NCBI GenBank assembly: GCA_040880585.1
Contig: JBBDID010000018.1
Location: 62,001-126,000 of the forward strand
Length of the DNA: 64,000 nt
Source: Paracrocinitomix sp040880585
GTDB taxonomy: Bacteria; Bacteroidota; Bacteroidia; Flavobacteriales_D; Crocinitomicaceae
Reading direction: 5' to 3'
This document shows positions 53,911 through 63,022 of the stretch, piece after piece. Made by a program: the position numbers and the translations under genes. The stretch's first letter is position 1; every line of letters begins with the position of its first letter. A model generated the notes under the pieces. It did no database searches and was not told the origin of the DNA. It saw only the letters and a program-made list of their open reading frames with translations.

Positions 53911-53920
53911 CTTTCGTTTT

Positions 53921-54289
53921 TTATTTTGATAGTTTATAACTATTTACGAGTACAGAAGCAGATATGTGCAACATTCGTTCTAATTTTCTTATCATTTCTA
54001 CCGTCAACCTTTTCTTTTTATTCAAAATTTCTGATACTCTACTTTTTCCGCCAATAATTCCAATTAAATCTTTCTGTTTCAAGTTCATTTCTTCCATTCT
54101 AATCTTAATTGCTTCAATTGGATCGGGCGATTCAATGGGGTAGTATTTATTTTCGTAATTTTCAATAAGTAATGACAAAATTTCAGCTTCATCTCCTTTT
54201 TTTGAATCAGGGGAAGCGTCAAAAATCTGCTCAAGTCTTTCCAGAGCTTTATCGTAGTCTTTTTCCGTTTTTATTGGTCTAATTTCCAT
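53921..54289 (-). CDS. higA: HigA-family antitoxin
   Basis: The 122-residue protein has an N-terminal part with MEIRPIKTEKDYDKALERLE and a C-terminal XRE helix-turn-helix (MNLKQKDLIGIIGGKSRVSE, LNKKKRLTVEMIRKLERML). This is the COG5499 antitoxin type. It neutralises HigB and represses the operon. It lies 11 bp after the toxin gene, in the toxin-first order typical of higBA. Confidence 0.92.
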   Translation of the reverse strand: MEIRPIKTEKDYDKALERLEQIFDASPDSKKGDEAEILSLLIENYENKYYPIESPDPIEAIKIRMEEMNLKQKDLIGIIGGKSRVSEILNKKKRLTVEMIRKLERMLHISASVLVNSYKLSK

Positions 54290-54300
54290 AATTCAGTAAT

Positions 54301-54597
54301 TTATATTGTATTTGCATCAATTTTGTCGTATTCAGCATGTGTTCCTATAAACCTTATAAACGCCCACTGTCTGACATAGTTAAACTTAACAATAAGTCGA
54401 TACGAATTCCCTTTAATATTGAACACAACTCTACTTTCTTTTAATATACTAGCATTTATGTATGTTTCTTTAACTTCGTTAGGAGAATTCCAATTAGAAT
54501 TTTTTGCAGTCTCGAACCATGTCTTCAGGTATTGTTCTGAGTCTGCATGTTTTTCCCAAAATTCCCGTAAAGTTTTCTTCGCTATTATTCGTTTCAT
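54301..54597 (-). CDS. higB: HigB-family mRNA interferase toxin
   Basis: The 98-residue protein matches the HigB_toxin family: an opening MKRIIAKKTLREFWEKHAD, SEQYLKTWFETAKNSNW, the core VVFNIKGNSYRLIVKFNY and the ending FIRFIGTHAEYDKI. HigB toxins are RelE-fold nucleases that cut mRNA on the ribosome. It is the first gene of the pair, with a promoter and possible operator directly upstream. Confidence 0.93.
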   Translation of the reverse strand: MKRIIAKKTLREFWEKHADSEQYLKTWFETAKNSNWNSPNEVKETYINASILKESRVVFNIKGNSYRLIVKFNYVRQWAFIRFIGTHAEYDKIDANTI

Positions 54598-54612
54598 AAT
54601 TATTGCTTAATA

Positions 54613-54645
54613 CAAAGATACTATTTAGTTCTCAAATTACGAACT
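54613..54645 (-). promoter_or_regulatory. higBA promoter and candidate HigA operator
   Basis: TATCTTTG on the minus strand (54620-54613) fits TAnnTTTG and lies 15 bases before the higB ATG. Directly upstream AGTTC (54627-54631) and GAACT (54641-54645) form an inverted repeat with a 9-base spacer, in the position expected for HigA autorepression. Confidence 0.5.
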
Positions 54646-54718
54646 TTTGAGTGTTGTATTTTCAATGAAGGTCAACATAGAGGGTGTTACAAAAATCAAA
54701 AAGGTGTATCAGTGATAC

Positions 54719-54757
54719 AAAAAAAAACCGATCGATTCACAGCTGCGAACCAATCGG
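54719..54757 (-). terminator. Strong terminator of the DUF2911 gene
   Basis: On the minus strand a stem of about 14 pairs including wobbles begins CCGATTGGTTCGC, turns at AGCT and ends GAATCGATCGG (54757-54728); nine T residues follow (54727-54719). It isolates the core gene from the island. Confidence 0.9.
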
Positions 54758-54782
54758 CTTTTAAACGGGATTTAATTAGTCA

Positions 54783-55634
54783 TTATTTTTTTGTCCACTC
54801 ATCAATAGATGCTTGATTCATTCTCACATAATCCTCATTCCCTGCTTCTTTAGCTGAAGCCATGGATCTTTTTGCTGTGATAATTGCTTTATCGGTTTTT
54901 CCCATTTTCGCCTCAATCAAAGACTGCATTCTCAAATACCAAAATGCTTCTTCACCTCTTAATTCTACCGCCTTTTGGATCCATCCGTACGCTTTTTCCA
55001 AATCCTGATCAGTTTCATAGAAATAAGTGGCTGATCGGTAATAATCATTGGCGTCCGGTCCGGCCATAGTTTTTTCAATACTTGACATGGTGATTTCAGA
55101 GGTTGGTGTTTTAATTTTCACCGTTACTTTTGTATTTTCCCAGGAAAAACTCAAATCGGCCGTTTCACCCTTTACAATATTGTCGATAGATATAGTAAAT
55201 GTTTCTACGGTTTCTTTTAGGGCTTTTGTTTTTACATTCACGCGCAATGCCTCTAATGAATCGACCCAGTTTTCAGGGGTTCCCCAAATCTCGGTTTCTT
55301 CATAAAAAATGATGTCCCAGTTGTCTTTGTTAGGGACAGTAAAAAGCGCATAATGTCCTGCAGAAAGCTGTTTTCCTTCAATTTCTACCGGTGTGTCAAT
55401 GCTAAATTGCACAGCTTTGTTCGCTCCGGTTCTCCACATTTCACCATAAGGCACCAGTTCTCCAAATATTTTACGCCCCTTCACTCCCGGACGGGAATAT
55501 TCAATGGTGATATTGGTTAAGCCAACAGTTTGTTCAACGGTTGCAGATGGACTTGGTTGTGGTGTTTTAACCTGTGATTGCGCCCCAATGGCTAACAATC
55601 CGGATACACTTAATGCTAAGAATAATTTCTTCAT
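54783..55634 (-). CDS. DUF2911-domain secreted protein
   Basis: The 283-residue protein has a signal peptide (MKKLFLALSVSGLLAIGAQSQ) and a DUF2911 domain over residues about 25-180: ITIEYSRPGVKGRKIFGELV, PYGEMWRTGANKAVQF and HYALFTVPNKDNWDIIF are diagnostic. The C-terminal 90 residues are TPR-like helices (EKAYGWIQKAVELRGEEAFW). DUF2911 proteins are found almost only in Bacteroidota and relatives and have no known function. It is monocistronic, with a strong terminator. Confidence 0.9.
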   Translation of the reverse strand: MKKLFLALSVSGLLAIGAQSQVKTPQPSPSATVEQTVGLTNITIEYSRPGVKGRKIFGELVPYGEMWRTGANKAVQFSIDTPVEIEGKQLSAGHYALFTVPNKDNWDIIFYEETEIWGTPENWVDSLEALRVNVKTKALKETVETFTISIDNIVKGETADLSFSWENTKVTVKIKTPTSEITMSSIEKTMAGPDANDYYRSATYFYETDQDLEKAYGWIQKAVELRGEEAFWYLRMQSLIEAKMGKTDKAIITAKRSMASAKEAGNEDYVRMNQASIDEWTKK

Positions 55635-55906
55635 TTTTCTCTTTTTTATTGGTTCTAACTTAATTTATGTGTTTAAACTTGTTTATAAAGATATAAAGTA
55701 TTGTCGATATCCTTAGAGATGTTGATTTTTATGTGAATAAATGACGATTATTTCTTAGTTTTTGGCTACTTATATTCTCTCAAAATCCTATTAATGATAG
55801 CCGTTGTCGAACAAATGGAAATAAAGATATGACTTAATCGCAACTGAGTTTTCATTTCAAAGGAGTAACCAATTTTAAAAGATTGCATTACATTAGTAAC
55901 CAACCT

Positions 55907-58225
55907 ATGAAACTGTTTGTTATGATTCCAACTCCTGTTCGCTTATCCCTGCTCTTGTTGTTTTTATGGATGCTTCCCGGCGCACACGCACAGGGCGTGT
56001 TGAACTTTCATCTTACCGTTTATGATGCCAATCAACAACCCAAAGCAAACTGCCCGGTGGTGATTATTGAAACCTCCAGTTTCAAACGAAAAGAATTTAA
56101 AACGGATCAGGAAGGAAAGCTAAAAATTGTATTGGATGAGGGAAAACAATGGACTGCAAATATTGGTGCCATGCGCAACCACAACCTGTTGAATGTCCCT
56201 GAATCGGGGGTGAGTAATGCTTCAGCGGTAGCCACTTATGACCCCGAAAGATGGAAACAATTAAATACCCCGCCACCAAATCGTTCCAGTATTGATTTTG
56301 ATGAAATTATACAACGCCTTCCATATAACGCCAGACCGGACGCCAACAATGAACTATTGGAAATTGCAGTTGTGTCAGAATACGGCAAGGTGTATGGTGG
56401 GATGGATGTTGCTTTGGTGTGTGCAGCCACTGCCACTAAATATACTGCTACCACAGATCACGAAGGAATTGCACGGTTTAAAATCCCCCTGAATCAGGAG
56501 TATCAGATTGATCTGGATGGAGAAGAAGATTTTGAACAGCATAAAGTAGGGGATAAGCCCTTTAAACGTAGAATCACTTTAACTTACACCACTATTCGAT
56601 TTAAAGAAACGATCAATAAAGCCGGTTATATTGAACAATCTTTTCAGGATCCCTTAAAACCAATTTCTAATCGTGTACTGGTGGGAGTTCAGGTAATGGG
56701 AGGCCCTAACAACGGAAAAGGAGAAGATATTTATCTGGAAATGACCTATTCCAACAAAAAATACCACGGAACAACCAATCAAGAGGGCATGGTGTATTTT
56801 TTATTGCCTAAAAAACATGCCTACCGGGTGAATTTTAACTATCAAGACGGTGCTGGAGTGATTGATCTTACAAGATTTTATGGGATTGGGAATATGAACA
56901 CCGGTTTTATGTATGTTCCTGAAGAGCGCTTACAATATCCTGAGCGATTTTTACCCACTAAAAAAGATGTTCCTTCTTTGGATATCAATGACTTTGTCAG
57001 CAAGACCTATCCTGACACAGAAGATGATGAGTTGATCAATGTACATGTAAAATGGGGAAGTAATAAAATTAACTCCTCTTCTAAAGAAGCCATTCTTGAA
57101 ATCGGTTTCTCCGTAAAAGAGCCGGAGGAAAAAAAATCGCTTTCAAAGCCCTTAAACATTGTATTTGTACTGGATAAAAGTGGTTCTATGGCGGGTGAGA
57201 ACATAGATGTACTAAAGTCGGCTATGTTTCATTTTATTGAGCGATTACGGCCACAAGATCATGTTGCCCTGATATTTTTTGATACCGAAGCAGTCATAGC
57301 TTACGAATCAAAAGCGGTCAATCAAAAAATCCTGAAAGATATAGTAGGTGCTGCACAGGCTTCAGGAGGAACCAGCATTTATGAAGGACTCAAACTGGGT
57401 TATCAGGAAGTGAGTAAACACAGTGATGATCAATCAGTAGATCGCCTCATTCTCTTAACAGATGGCTATGGATCAAAACCTGTAGAAGAAGTGTTGGAAC
57501 TATCTGCCAACTACTTTAAAAAAGGGTTGACGATATCTACTATTGGCGTAGGCACTTCCTATAATGCCGCTTTGCTCACCTTGCTCAGCCAGTACAGTGG
57601 TGGAGCAGAACATCACGCCATTGAATCGGATAAAATCCCCTTGGCGTTGGACAAAGAATTTGAGAGTCTTTTGTATCCTTTAGCATCTAATTTAAAGGTT
57701 AAGGTGAAGTATAATAATAAAATCATTTACAAGACATTATATGGGGCTCCTGAATTCAGTAACACCAACAGTGCAGTAACCTTTAAACTGAGTAAAATTT
57801 ACAGTTCATTCAACAAAATGGCCTTATTGAAATTCAAACTGGAAAATGCGGACAAGGATATCGAAAAAGAGAAAATCAGTATTCAGGTAAGTTATTTTGA
57901 TGAACAAAAGCAAGAGCAGATAGAAATAGTGAGAGAAACACAGTTGGAATGGACTGAAGAAACAGATGTGGAAATGCTGTATGATCAGGACATGAAGAAC
58001 GCTTATTCCATAGCCGTTATCAATCAGTCACTCAAAGTGATTGCCGATCTTTGTGACAGTGAAAATTATAAAGCCGCCAGGGATCAACTTAACGAAACCA
58101 TTAAATCGCTAAAAAAGATTACGAATGAAAAATATACGGATGAAATGATTCCGGTCTTGGAAATGATAAAAGACTACATGAGAGGTCTGGATCAGGCATT
58201 AAAAAATCAAGCGGGGATGAAGTGA
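55907..58225 (+). CDS. Secreted vWA-domain protein
   Basis: The protein is 772 residues from the ATG at 55907; an upstream ATG at 55883 would extend it by eight without improving the signal peptide (LSLLLLFLWMLPGAHAQ). Residues about 30-360 contain three carboxypeptidase-regulatory-like beta-sandwiches (TVYDANQQPKANCPVVII, VVSEYGKVYGGMDVALVC). A vWA domain follows, with the full MIDAS: DKSGS (near residue 422), the threonine in GGTSIY and the aspartate in LLTDGYGS. The C-terminal part is beta-rich and then helical. Such proteins bind a ligand or surface partner through the metal site. The gap of 272 bases upstream, shared with the divergent DUF2911 gene, must hold both promoters, but no exact -7 box was found. 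Confidence 0.85.
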   Translation: MKLFVMIPTPVRLSLLLLFLWMLPGAHAQGVLNFHLTVYDANQQPKANCPVVIIETSSFKRKEFKTDQEGKLKIVLDEGKQWTANIGAMRNHNLLNVPESGVSNASAVATYDPERWKQLNTPPPNRSSIDFDEIIQRLPYNARPDANNELLEIAVVSEYGKVYGGMDVALVCAATATKYTATTDHEGIARFKIPLNQEYQIDLDGEEDFEQHKVGDKPFKRRITLTYTTIRFKETINKAGYIEQSFQDPLKPISNRVLVGVQVMGGPNNGKGEDIYLEMTYSNKKYHGTTNQEGMVYFLLPKKHAYRVNFNYQDGAGVIDLTRFYGIGNMNTGFMYVPEERLQYPERFLPTKKDVPSLDINDFVSKTYPDTEDDELINVHVKWGSNKINSSSKEAILEIGFSVKEPEEKKSLSKPLNIVFVLDKSGSMAGENIDVLKSAMFHFIERLRPQDHVALIFFDTEAVIAYESKAVNQKILKDIVGAAQASGGTSIYEGLKLGYQEVSKHSDDQSVDRLILLTDGYGSKPVEEVLELSANYFKKGLTISTIGVGTSYNAALLTLLSQYSGGAEHHAIESDKIPLALDKEFESLLYPLASNLKVKVKYNNKIIYKTLYGAPEFSNTNSAVTFKLSKIYSSFNKMALLKFKLENADKDIEKEKISIQVSYFDEQKQEQIEIVRETQLEWTEETDVEMLYDQDMKNAYSIAVINQSLKVIADLCDSENYKAARDQLNETIKSLKKITNEKYTDEMIPVLEMIKDYMRGLDQALKNQAGMK

Positions 58226-58341
58226 AGGAAGGAGCTGGCTGAAATATATCAATATCCTACTTCTTATAGTTTTGGACAGGATTTTCCGTTGGTCATTCTA
58301 AAGTAAAGGTGGAATAGCGTTTTTTCAAACAGTAATCGTGC

Positions 58342-59448
58342 TTAGTCGTTAAGCCAATGTACAAATCGTTGCCACAAGCCTTTTGGTTGTTGCTTATTGC
58401 CTTCGATTTTTCTTTCTGCTTTTTTGGCTTCTTTTTTGGCTTTGGTTTTTTCTTGCTTTGGTTTGACCTTAGCAGCTACCTGTTCTTCGTAATAGCGTTT
58501 TTTCTTTTCTTTTTCCCGCTCAATTCGCTCTCGCGTTTTCTTTTCATGAACACTTTTCTTACGGTTTTTCTTTTGTTCCAGCGTAAAGTGATATTCACCC
58601 CTTGCATTTTTATAAATCGAATATTCCTCTTCTTCCTCTATGTTTTCTTTTACTTCGGCGGGGGTTTCTTTTGTAACGGCTTTTACCTTCTCCTTTGTTT
58701 CATCCTCCATCTGAGCATCCAAATCAGCAAATAAAGCTTCTTTTTCTTCATCTTTCTCTTCTTCTGTTAATTCAGGGAAATCTGAAGTATCGACATCACC
58801 ATCCAATTCGTCAATTTCTGATTCTACTTTTTCAGCTGAGGGAAGTTCAACCTCTTCATTCATTAACTTTTCTGCTTCTTTATCCTGACTCAGATCAATT
58901 TTACCTACCACTTTTAACCCTTCCAGTTTGTCTACTCGGGCGGCAATAATATCGGCATCCGGATCAACTTCTACTTCCTCAAAATTTTCTGTATCAGAAG
59001 TATCCGTGCTTTCTTTCTGATCAGTTGTTTCAACTTCATCATCATGTTCAATGCTCACCACTTTCTTCTTAGGAGAAACGGCTGATTCTTTATCTTCCAC
59101 CGGTAAAATGGGTGCCACTTCTTCCACTTCTTCCACTTCTACAGCTTCTTCAGCTTCTTCGGCTATCTCTTTGAGGGATTCAAGATCCGTATCAACAGTT
59201 GTGTCAATTTCTTCGTTGATGTGATCATCTACTTCTTCCACAGGTTCTGTCTGGATCTTTTCCTTTTTTATCTTCTTGGGCTCAGCTTTTTCAGCGACTT
59301 TATATGTATTGAGTACTGCCTGCTCGTGTTCTTCTTCAACTTTGACATTGGGGTCATTGTCCAGTTCCACCTTGAATTCGTCCAAAATGAATTTTCTAAT
59401 TTCAGCAGGTTTTGTTTTTACTTTTCTCGCGAGTTGAGCTAATCTCAT
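58342..59448 (-). CDS. Highly acidic protein with IF2-N-like N-terminal domain
   Basis: The protein is 368 residues from the ATG at 59448; the longer open frame upstream crosses the promoter. The first 50 residues (MRLAQLARKVKTKPAEIRKF, ILDEFKVELDNDPNVKVEEE) resemble the small helical IF2_N domain, which binds nucleic acid or ribosome. The next 220 residues are mostly glutamate, aspartate and valine and are surely disordered. The C-terminal 90 are strongly basic (KKNRKKSVHEKKTRERIERE) and end KGLWQRFVHWLND. Similar proteins occur in Flavobacteriia without known function; a role at ribosomes or the nucleoid is a guess. Confidence 0.7.
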   Translation of the reverse strand: MRLAQLARKVKTKPAEIRKFILDEFKVELDNDPNVKVEEEHEQAVLNTYKVAEKAEPKKIKKEKIQTEPVEEVDDHINEEIDTTVDTDLESLKEIAEEAEEAVEVEEVEEVAPILPVEDKESAVSPKKKVVSIEHDDEVETTDQKESTDTSDTENFEEVEVDPDADIIAARVDKLEGLKVVGKIDLSQDKEAEKLMNEEVELPSAEKVESEIDELDGDVDTSDFPELTEEEKDEEKEALFADLDAQMEDETKEKVKAVTKETPAEVKENIEEEEEYSIYKNARGEYHFTLEQKKNRKKSVHEKKTRERIEREKEKKKRYYEEQVAAKVKPKQEKTKAKKEAKKAERKIEGNKQQPKGLWQRFVHWLND

Positions 59449-59479
59449 GCTTTTCTTTATTTTTTTCCTTTTACTGACA

Positions 59480-59487
59480 CAAATATA
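59480..59487 (-). promoter_or_regulatory. -7 promoter box of the acidic protein gene
   Basis: TATATTTG on the minus strand fits TAnnTTTG and lies 31 bases before the ATG at 59448. This supports the shorter start. Confidence 0.45.
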
Positions 59488-59707
59488 ATTGAACTTAAGG
59501 GAACTTATCCCCGATTCACAAAAGTATTTAACCGTTAAGGGAGGAATCAGTTTACTGTGCGGTTTTTCAAATGAATTTAACGTCCACACCCCCTCAGAAA
59601 GTTAAACATCCAAGATAAAGTCAGTTCAACACTTGGCATTGAGCAAAGAATAATTCTTATCATTGTTCTGACTCCGCAAAAGATAAAATAAGCCTTGCAT
59701 GAGCTAA

Positions 59708-60427
59708 ATGATGAATAAAAAGAAGGATATTACAGATCACATTACCGAAAAAAGGCAAAGACAAGCCCGGTTCTTGTACCTCACGCTGGGAGGTATTTTT
59801 ATTGCTTTACTGGTCACTTGTAATCTGATCTTTCTAAAGTTTATTCACCTTGAGCCCTTTGGATCATTTAGCATTATTATTTCTGTGGGATTGATTCCAT
59901 ACCCTCTCACTTTTCTAGTGACGGATATTATCTCAGAAATTTTTGGTGAAAAGCGGGCTAATGATGTGGTAAAAGCCGGGTTGATCTGTGCGCTTTTGGT
60001 GATTGGCCTCACGTATATCGCAGACATAGTGCCGGCTTATGTAGACTCACCGGTTACGGATGAAGAATTTCATCACGTTTTCGGATTGGCGGGCGTTGCT
60101 GTAACAGCTTCCATGTTAGCTTATCTGCTGGCACAATTCATTGACATTAAGATCTATCATTTTTGGAAGCGCAAAACAAAGGGTAAGCACCTTTGGTTAC
60201 GAAATAACTTTTCCACCTTCACTTCTCAAATTGTTGATTCATTGGTGGTGCTGTTATTACTTTGTAGCTTTGACGCCCTGGCCTGGAGCAATTTTTTACT
60301 CATCTTTTCAGGCATGATCTTTTATAAGATTTTAGTCGCTATACTGGATACGCCTTTACTTTACCTCTCTGTTTACCTGATTAAACGCCATTTTGGACTG
60401 AAGGAAAATGAAGAGATTCAAGGATAA
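59708..60427 (+). CDS. Queuosine precursor transporter (YhhQ/VUT family)
   Basis: The 239-residue membrane protein has six hydrophobic segments. The family marks are PYPLTFLVTDIISEIFGEKRA (here split at residues 64-84), NDVVKAGL, ASMLAYLLAQFIDIKIYHFW and FTSQIVDSLV. YhhQ imports queuosine precursors (preQ0, preQ1) for the modified base of certain tRNAs. A bidirectional terminator separates it from the converging clpC. An ATG one codon on (59711) could also be used. Confidence 0.92.
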   Translation: MMNKKKDITDHITEKRQRQARFLYLTLGGIFIALLVTCNLIFLKFIHLEPFGSFSIIISVGLIPYPLTFLVTDIISEIFGEKRANDVVKAGLICALLVIGLTYIADIVPAYVDSPVTDEEFHHVFGLAGVAVTASMLAYLLAQFIDIKIYHFWKRKTKGKHLWLRNNFSTFTSQIVDSLVVLLLLCSFDALAWSNFLLIFSGMIFYKILVAILDTPLLYLSVYLIKRHFGLKENEEIQG

Positions 60428-60434
60428 GCAAAAA

Positions 60435-60465
60435 AAATCCCCTCCGATTCTGTCGGAAGGGATTT
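60435..60465. terminator. Bidirectional terminator between yhhQ-like gene and clpC
   Basis: AAATCCC and TCCGA (60435-60447) pair with TCGGA and GGGATTT (60453-60465) with one mismatch and a TTCTG loop. A tracts and T tracts on both sides allow it to serve both genes. Confidence 0.88.
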
Positions 60466-60469
60466 GATT

Positions 60470-63022
60470 TTAATCACTTTTCTTTTCTTCTTTCTTTTTG
60501 GTGTCTTTGCCTTTATCGATCTTGATTTTGATCTCTTCTTTCTTTTTATCCAAATCTACCGTGATGGTGTCGCCTTCACTCAAAGAAGCATTGATGATCT
60601 CTTCAGCAAGCGGGTCTTCAATGTATTTTTGAATGGCCCGGTTGAGTGGACGCGCTCCGTACTTCTCATCATAACCTTTATTGGCAATAAAATCTTTAGC
60701 CGGTTTGGTGACTTTGATTTCGTATCCCAATTCATTGATTCGTCCATACAGCTCATTCAATTCAATTTCAATGATCTTATGAATGTCCTCGATTTTCAAT
60801 GAGTTAAAAACGATCATGTCATCAATTCTGTTCAGGAATTCCGGAGAAAAAGCTTTTTTCAGTGCATTTTGAATGACCCTTTGGGTGTTATCATCTTCCT
60901 GCTCTTTTCTGGCTTTGGTTCCAAAACCAACCCCGGTTCCAAAGTCGGCCAATTGTCTGGCACCAATATTAGAGGTCATGATCAGAATTGTATTCTTAAA
61001 GTCGATCTTTCTTCCCAGACCATCTGTCATGTGTCCGTCATCCAATGCCTGTAACAGCATATTGAATACATCAGGATGCGCTTTCTCAATCTCATCCAAC
61101 AGAATGATAGAGTAGGGCTTTCTTCTTACTTTCTCGGTAAGTTGTCCACCTTCTTCGTATCCAACGTAGCCCGGAGGCGCTCCCACTAATCTTGAAACAG
61201 AGAATTTCTCCATGTATTCAGACATGTCAATACGAATCAAAGCATCTGCCGAATCAAAAAGTGTTTTCGCCAGTATCTTCGCCAATTGTGTTTTTCCCAC
61301 ACCGGTTGGCCCCAGAAAGAAGAAAGATCCGATTGGCTTGTTGGGATCCTTTAATCCCGCACGGTTTCTCTGAATGGCTTTCACTACCTTAGCGATCGCT
61401 TCATCCTGACCAATAACATGACCTTTTATAGCATTGCCTAAGTTCATGATGCGCCCGGTTTCTGATTCCGAAACTTTTTGTAGTGGAATACCGGTCATCA
61501 TAGAAACAACTTCTGCTACATGATCTTCTGTCACCTTTATTCTATGTGCTTTGGATTCTTCTTCCCATTTCTTTTGGGCAGCATCTAGTTTCTCTAGCAA
61601 ATTCTTTTCTGTGTCTCTTAATTCAGCTGCCTTTTCATACTGCTGACTTTTGATCACATCCCCTTTTTCTTCCTTAATATCCTCAATTTTTTTCTCCAGT
61701 TCAATGATCTCTTTTGGGACATTAATATTGGTGATATGCACGCGCGAACCAACTTCGTCCATGGCGTCAATGGCTTTATCCGGCAGATTACGATCTGAAA
61801 TATACCGTTCTGTTAATTTTACACAGGCTTCAATGGCATCTTCATCATAAGTAACGGAGTGATGTTCTTCATATCGTTCTTTAATATTGTTGAGAATGAT
61901 AATGGTCTCATCAATACTGGTAGGTTCAACAAGTACTTTTTGAAACCGTCGTTCTAAAGCGCCATCTTTTTCAATGTATTGACGGTATTCATCCAGTGTT
62001 GTGGCACCGATTACCTGAATCTCACCCCTGGCAAGTGCTGGCTTGAACATATTTGAAGCATCTAATGAGCCGGATGCTCCACCCGCACCGATAATGGTAT
62101 GAATCTCATCAATGAATAAGATAATGTCTCTGGCCTTTTCCAGCTCATTCATCACTGCCTTCATTCGCTCTTCAAATTGACCCCTATATTTGGTTCCGGC
62201 AACAAGTGAAGCCAAATCCAAAGAAATGATCCGTTTTCCAAAAAGCACACGTGATACTTTCTTTTGAACAATTCTCAAAGCAAGTCCTTCAGCAATGGCA
62301 GATTTACCCACACCGGGTTCTCCAATCAAAATGGGATTGTTCTTTTTCCGTCGGGCCAGAATCTGAGAAACACGTTCAATTTCATTCACTCTGCCCACAA
62401 TCGGATCCAGCTTGTCTTGTTCAGCCATAGCCGTCAGGTCACGTCCAAAATTGTCCAGTACAGGGGTTTTTGATTTTGCCTCTCCTGAGCGTTTAGAACC
62501 TCCTGATCCGTAGCTTGATCCTCCACCGGTTCCCGGTGTATCATCCGCTGTGTCTCCCGGAAATTCTGCTTTTGGATAACTTTCTTCTTCTATCATTGCT
62601 TCTAATTCCTCTTTTACGTTTTCATAAATCACACCATATTTATTTAATATGCGTGTGGCAATATTGTTTTCTTCTCTTAATATAGCCAATAAAATGTGTT
62701 CTGTACCTACCTTGGTACTTTTAAACAATTTTGCTTCCAGATAAGTAATCTTAAGCACTTTTTCTGCCTGTCTTACCAGCGGAATATTGTTGGCGCTAAT
62801 GCTCTTTACGCGCGTTTCTTTCAGGGTTTTTTCCAATTCTGCTCTGATTTGAGAAAAATCCACCTGAAACTCTTTTAATAATTTAATCGCCAATCCTTCT
62901 CCTTCTCTTAAAATGCCAAGCAGGATATGCTCTACTCCCAGGTAGTCATTTCCCAATCTCAGCGCTTCTTCTCTACTATAAGATAAGACGTCTTTAGCTC
63001 TTGCTGAAAAGTTTGCGTTCAT
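60470..63022 (-). CDS. clpC: ClpC-type AAA+ unfoldase
   Basis: The 850-residue protein has a double Clp N domain (residues 1-145, FSARAKDVLSYSREEALRLG), a Gly/Ser linker (TGGGSSYGSGGSKRSG), the first AAA module with Walker A GEPGVGKS near 236 and DEIHTIIGAG, a UVR-type coiled motif (QQYEKAAELRDTEKNLLEK) and the second AAA module with GPTGVGKT near 572. The UVR motif separates ClpC from ClpA and ClpB. It unfolds substrates for ClpP, or alone as a disaggregase. A lysine/glutamate-rich tail ends the protein. It is divergent from gyrA, as in other Bacteroidota. Confidence 0.97.
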   Translation of the reverse strand: MNANFSARAKDVLSYSREEALRLGNDYLGVEHILLGILREGEGLAIKLLKEFQVDFSQIRAELEKTLKETRVKSISANNIPLVRQAEKVLKITYLEAKLFKSTKVGTEHILLAILREENNIATRILNKYGVIYENVKEELEAMIEEESYPKAEFPGDTADDTPGTGGGSSYGSGGSKRSGEAKSKTPVLDNFGRDLTAMAEQDKLDPIVGRVNEIERVSQILARRKKNNPILIGEPGVGKSAIAEGLALRIVQKKVSRVLFGKRIISLDLASLVAGTKYRGQFEERMKAVMNELEKARDIILFIDEIHTIIGAGGASGSLDASNMFKPALARGEIQVIGATTLDEYRQYIEKDGALERRFQKVLVEPTSIDETIIILNNIKERYEEHHSVTYDEDAIEACVKLTERYISDRNLPDKAIDAMDEVGSRVHITNINVPKEIIELEKKIEDIKEEKGDVIKSQQYEKAAELRDTEKNLLEKLDAAQKKWEEESKAHRIKVTEDHVAEVVSMMTGIPLQKVSESETGRIMNLGNAIKGHVIGQDEAIAKVVKAIQRNRAGLKDPNKPIGSFFFLGPTGVGKTQLAKILAKTLFDSADALIRIDMSEYMEKFSVSRLVGAPPGYVGYEEGGQLTEKVRRKPYSIILLDEIEKAHPDVFNMLLQALDDGHMTDGLGRKIDFKNTILIMTSNIGARQLADFGTGVGFGTKARKEQEDDNTQRVIQNALKKAFSPEFLNRIDDMIVFNSLKIEDIHKIIEIELNELYGRINELGYEIKVTKPAKDFIANKGYDEKYGARPLNRAIQKYIEDPLAEEIINASLSEGDTITVDLDKKKEEIKIKIDKGKDTKKKEEKKSD

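Noticed and set aside
55883..55906. Upstream ATG as start of the vWA gene
   Set aside because: It adds eight residues (MHYISNQP) before the signal peptide without a promoter reason; the ATG at 55907 is more natural.
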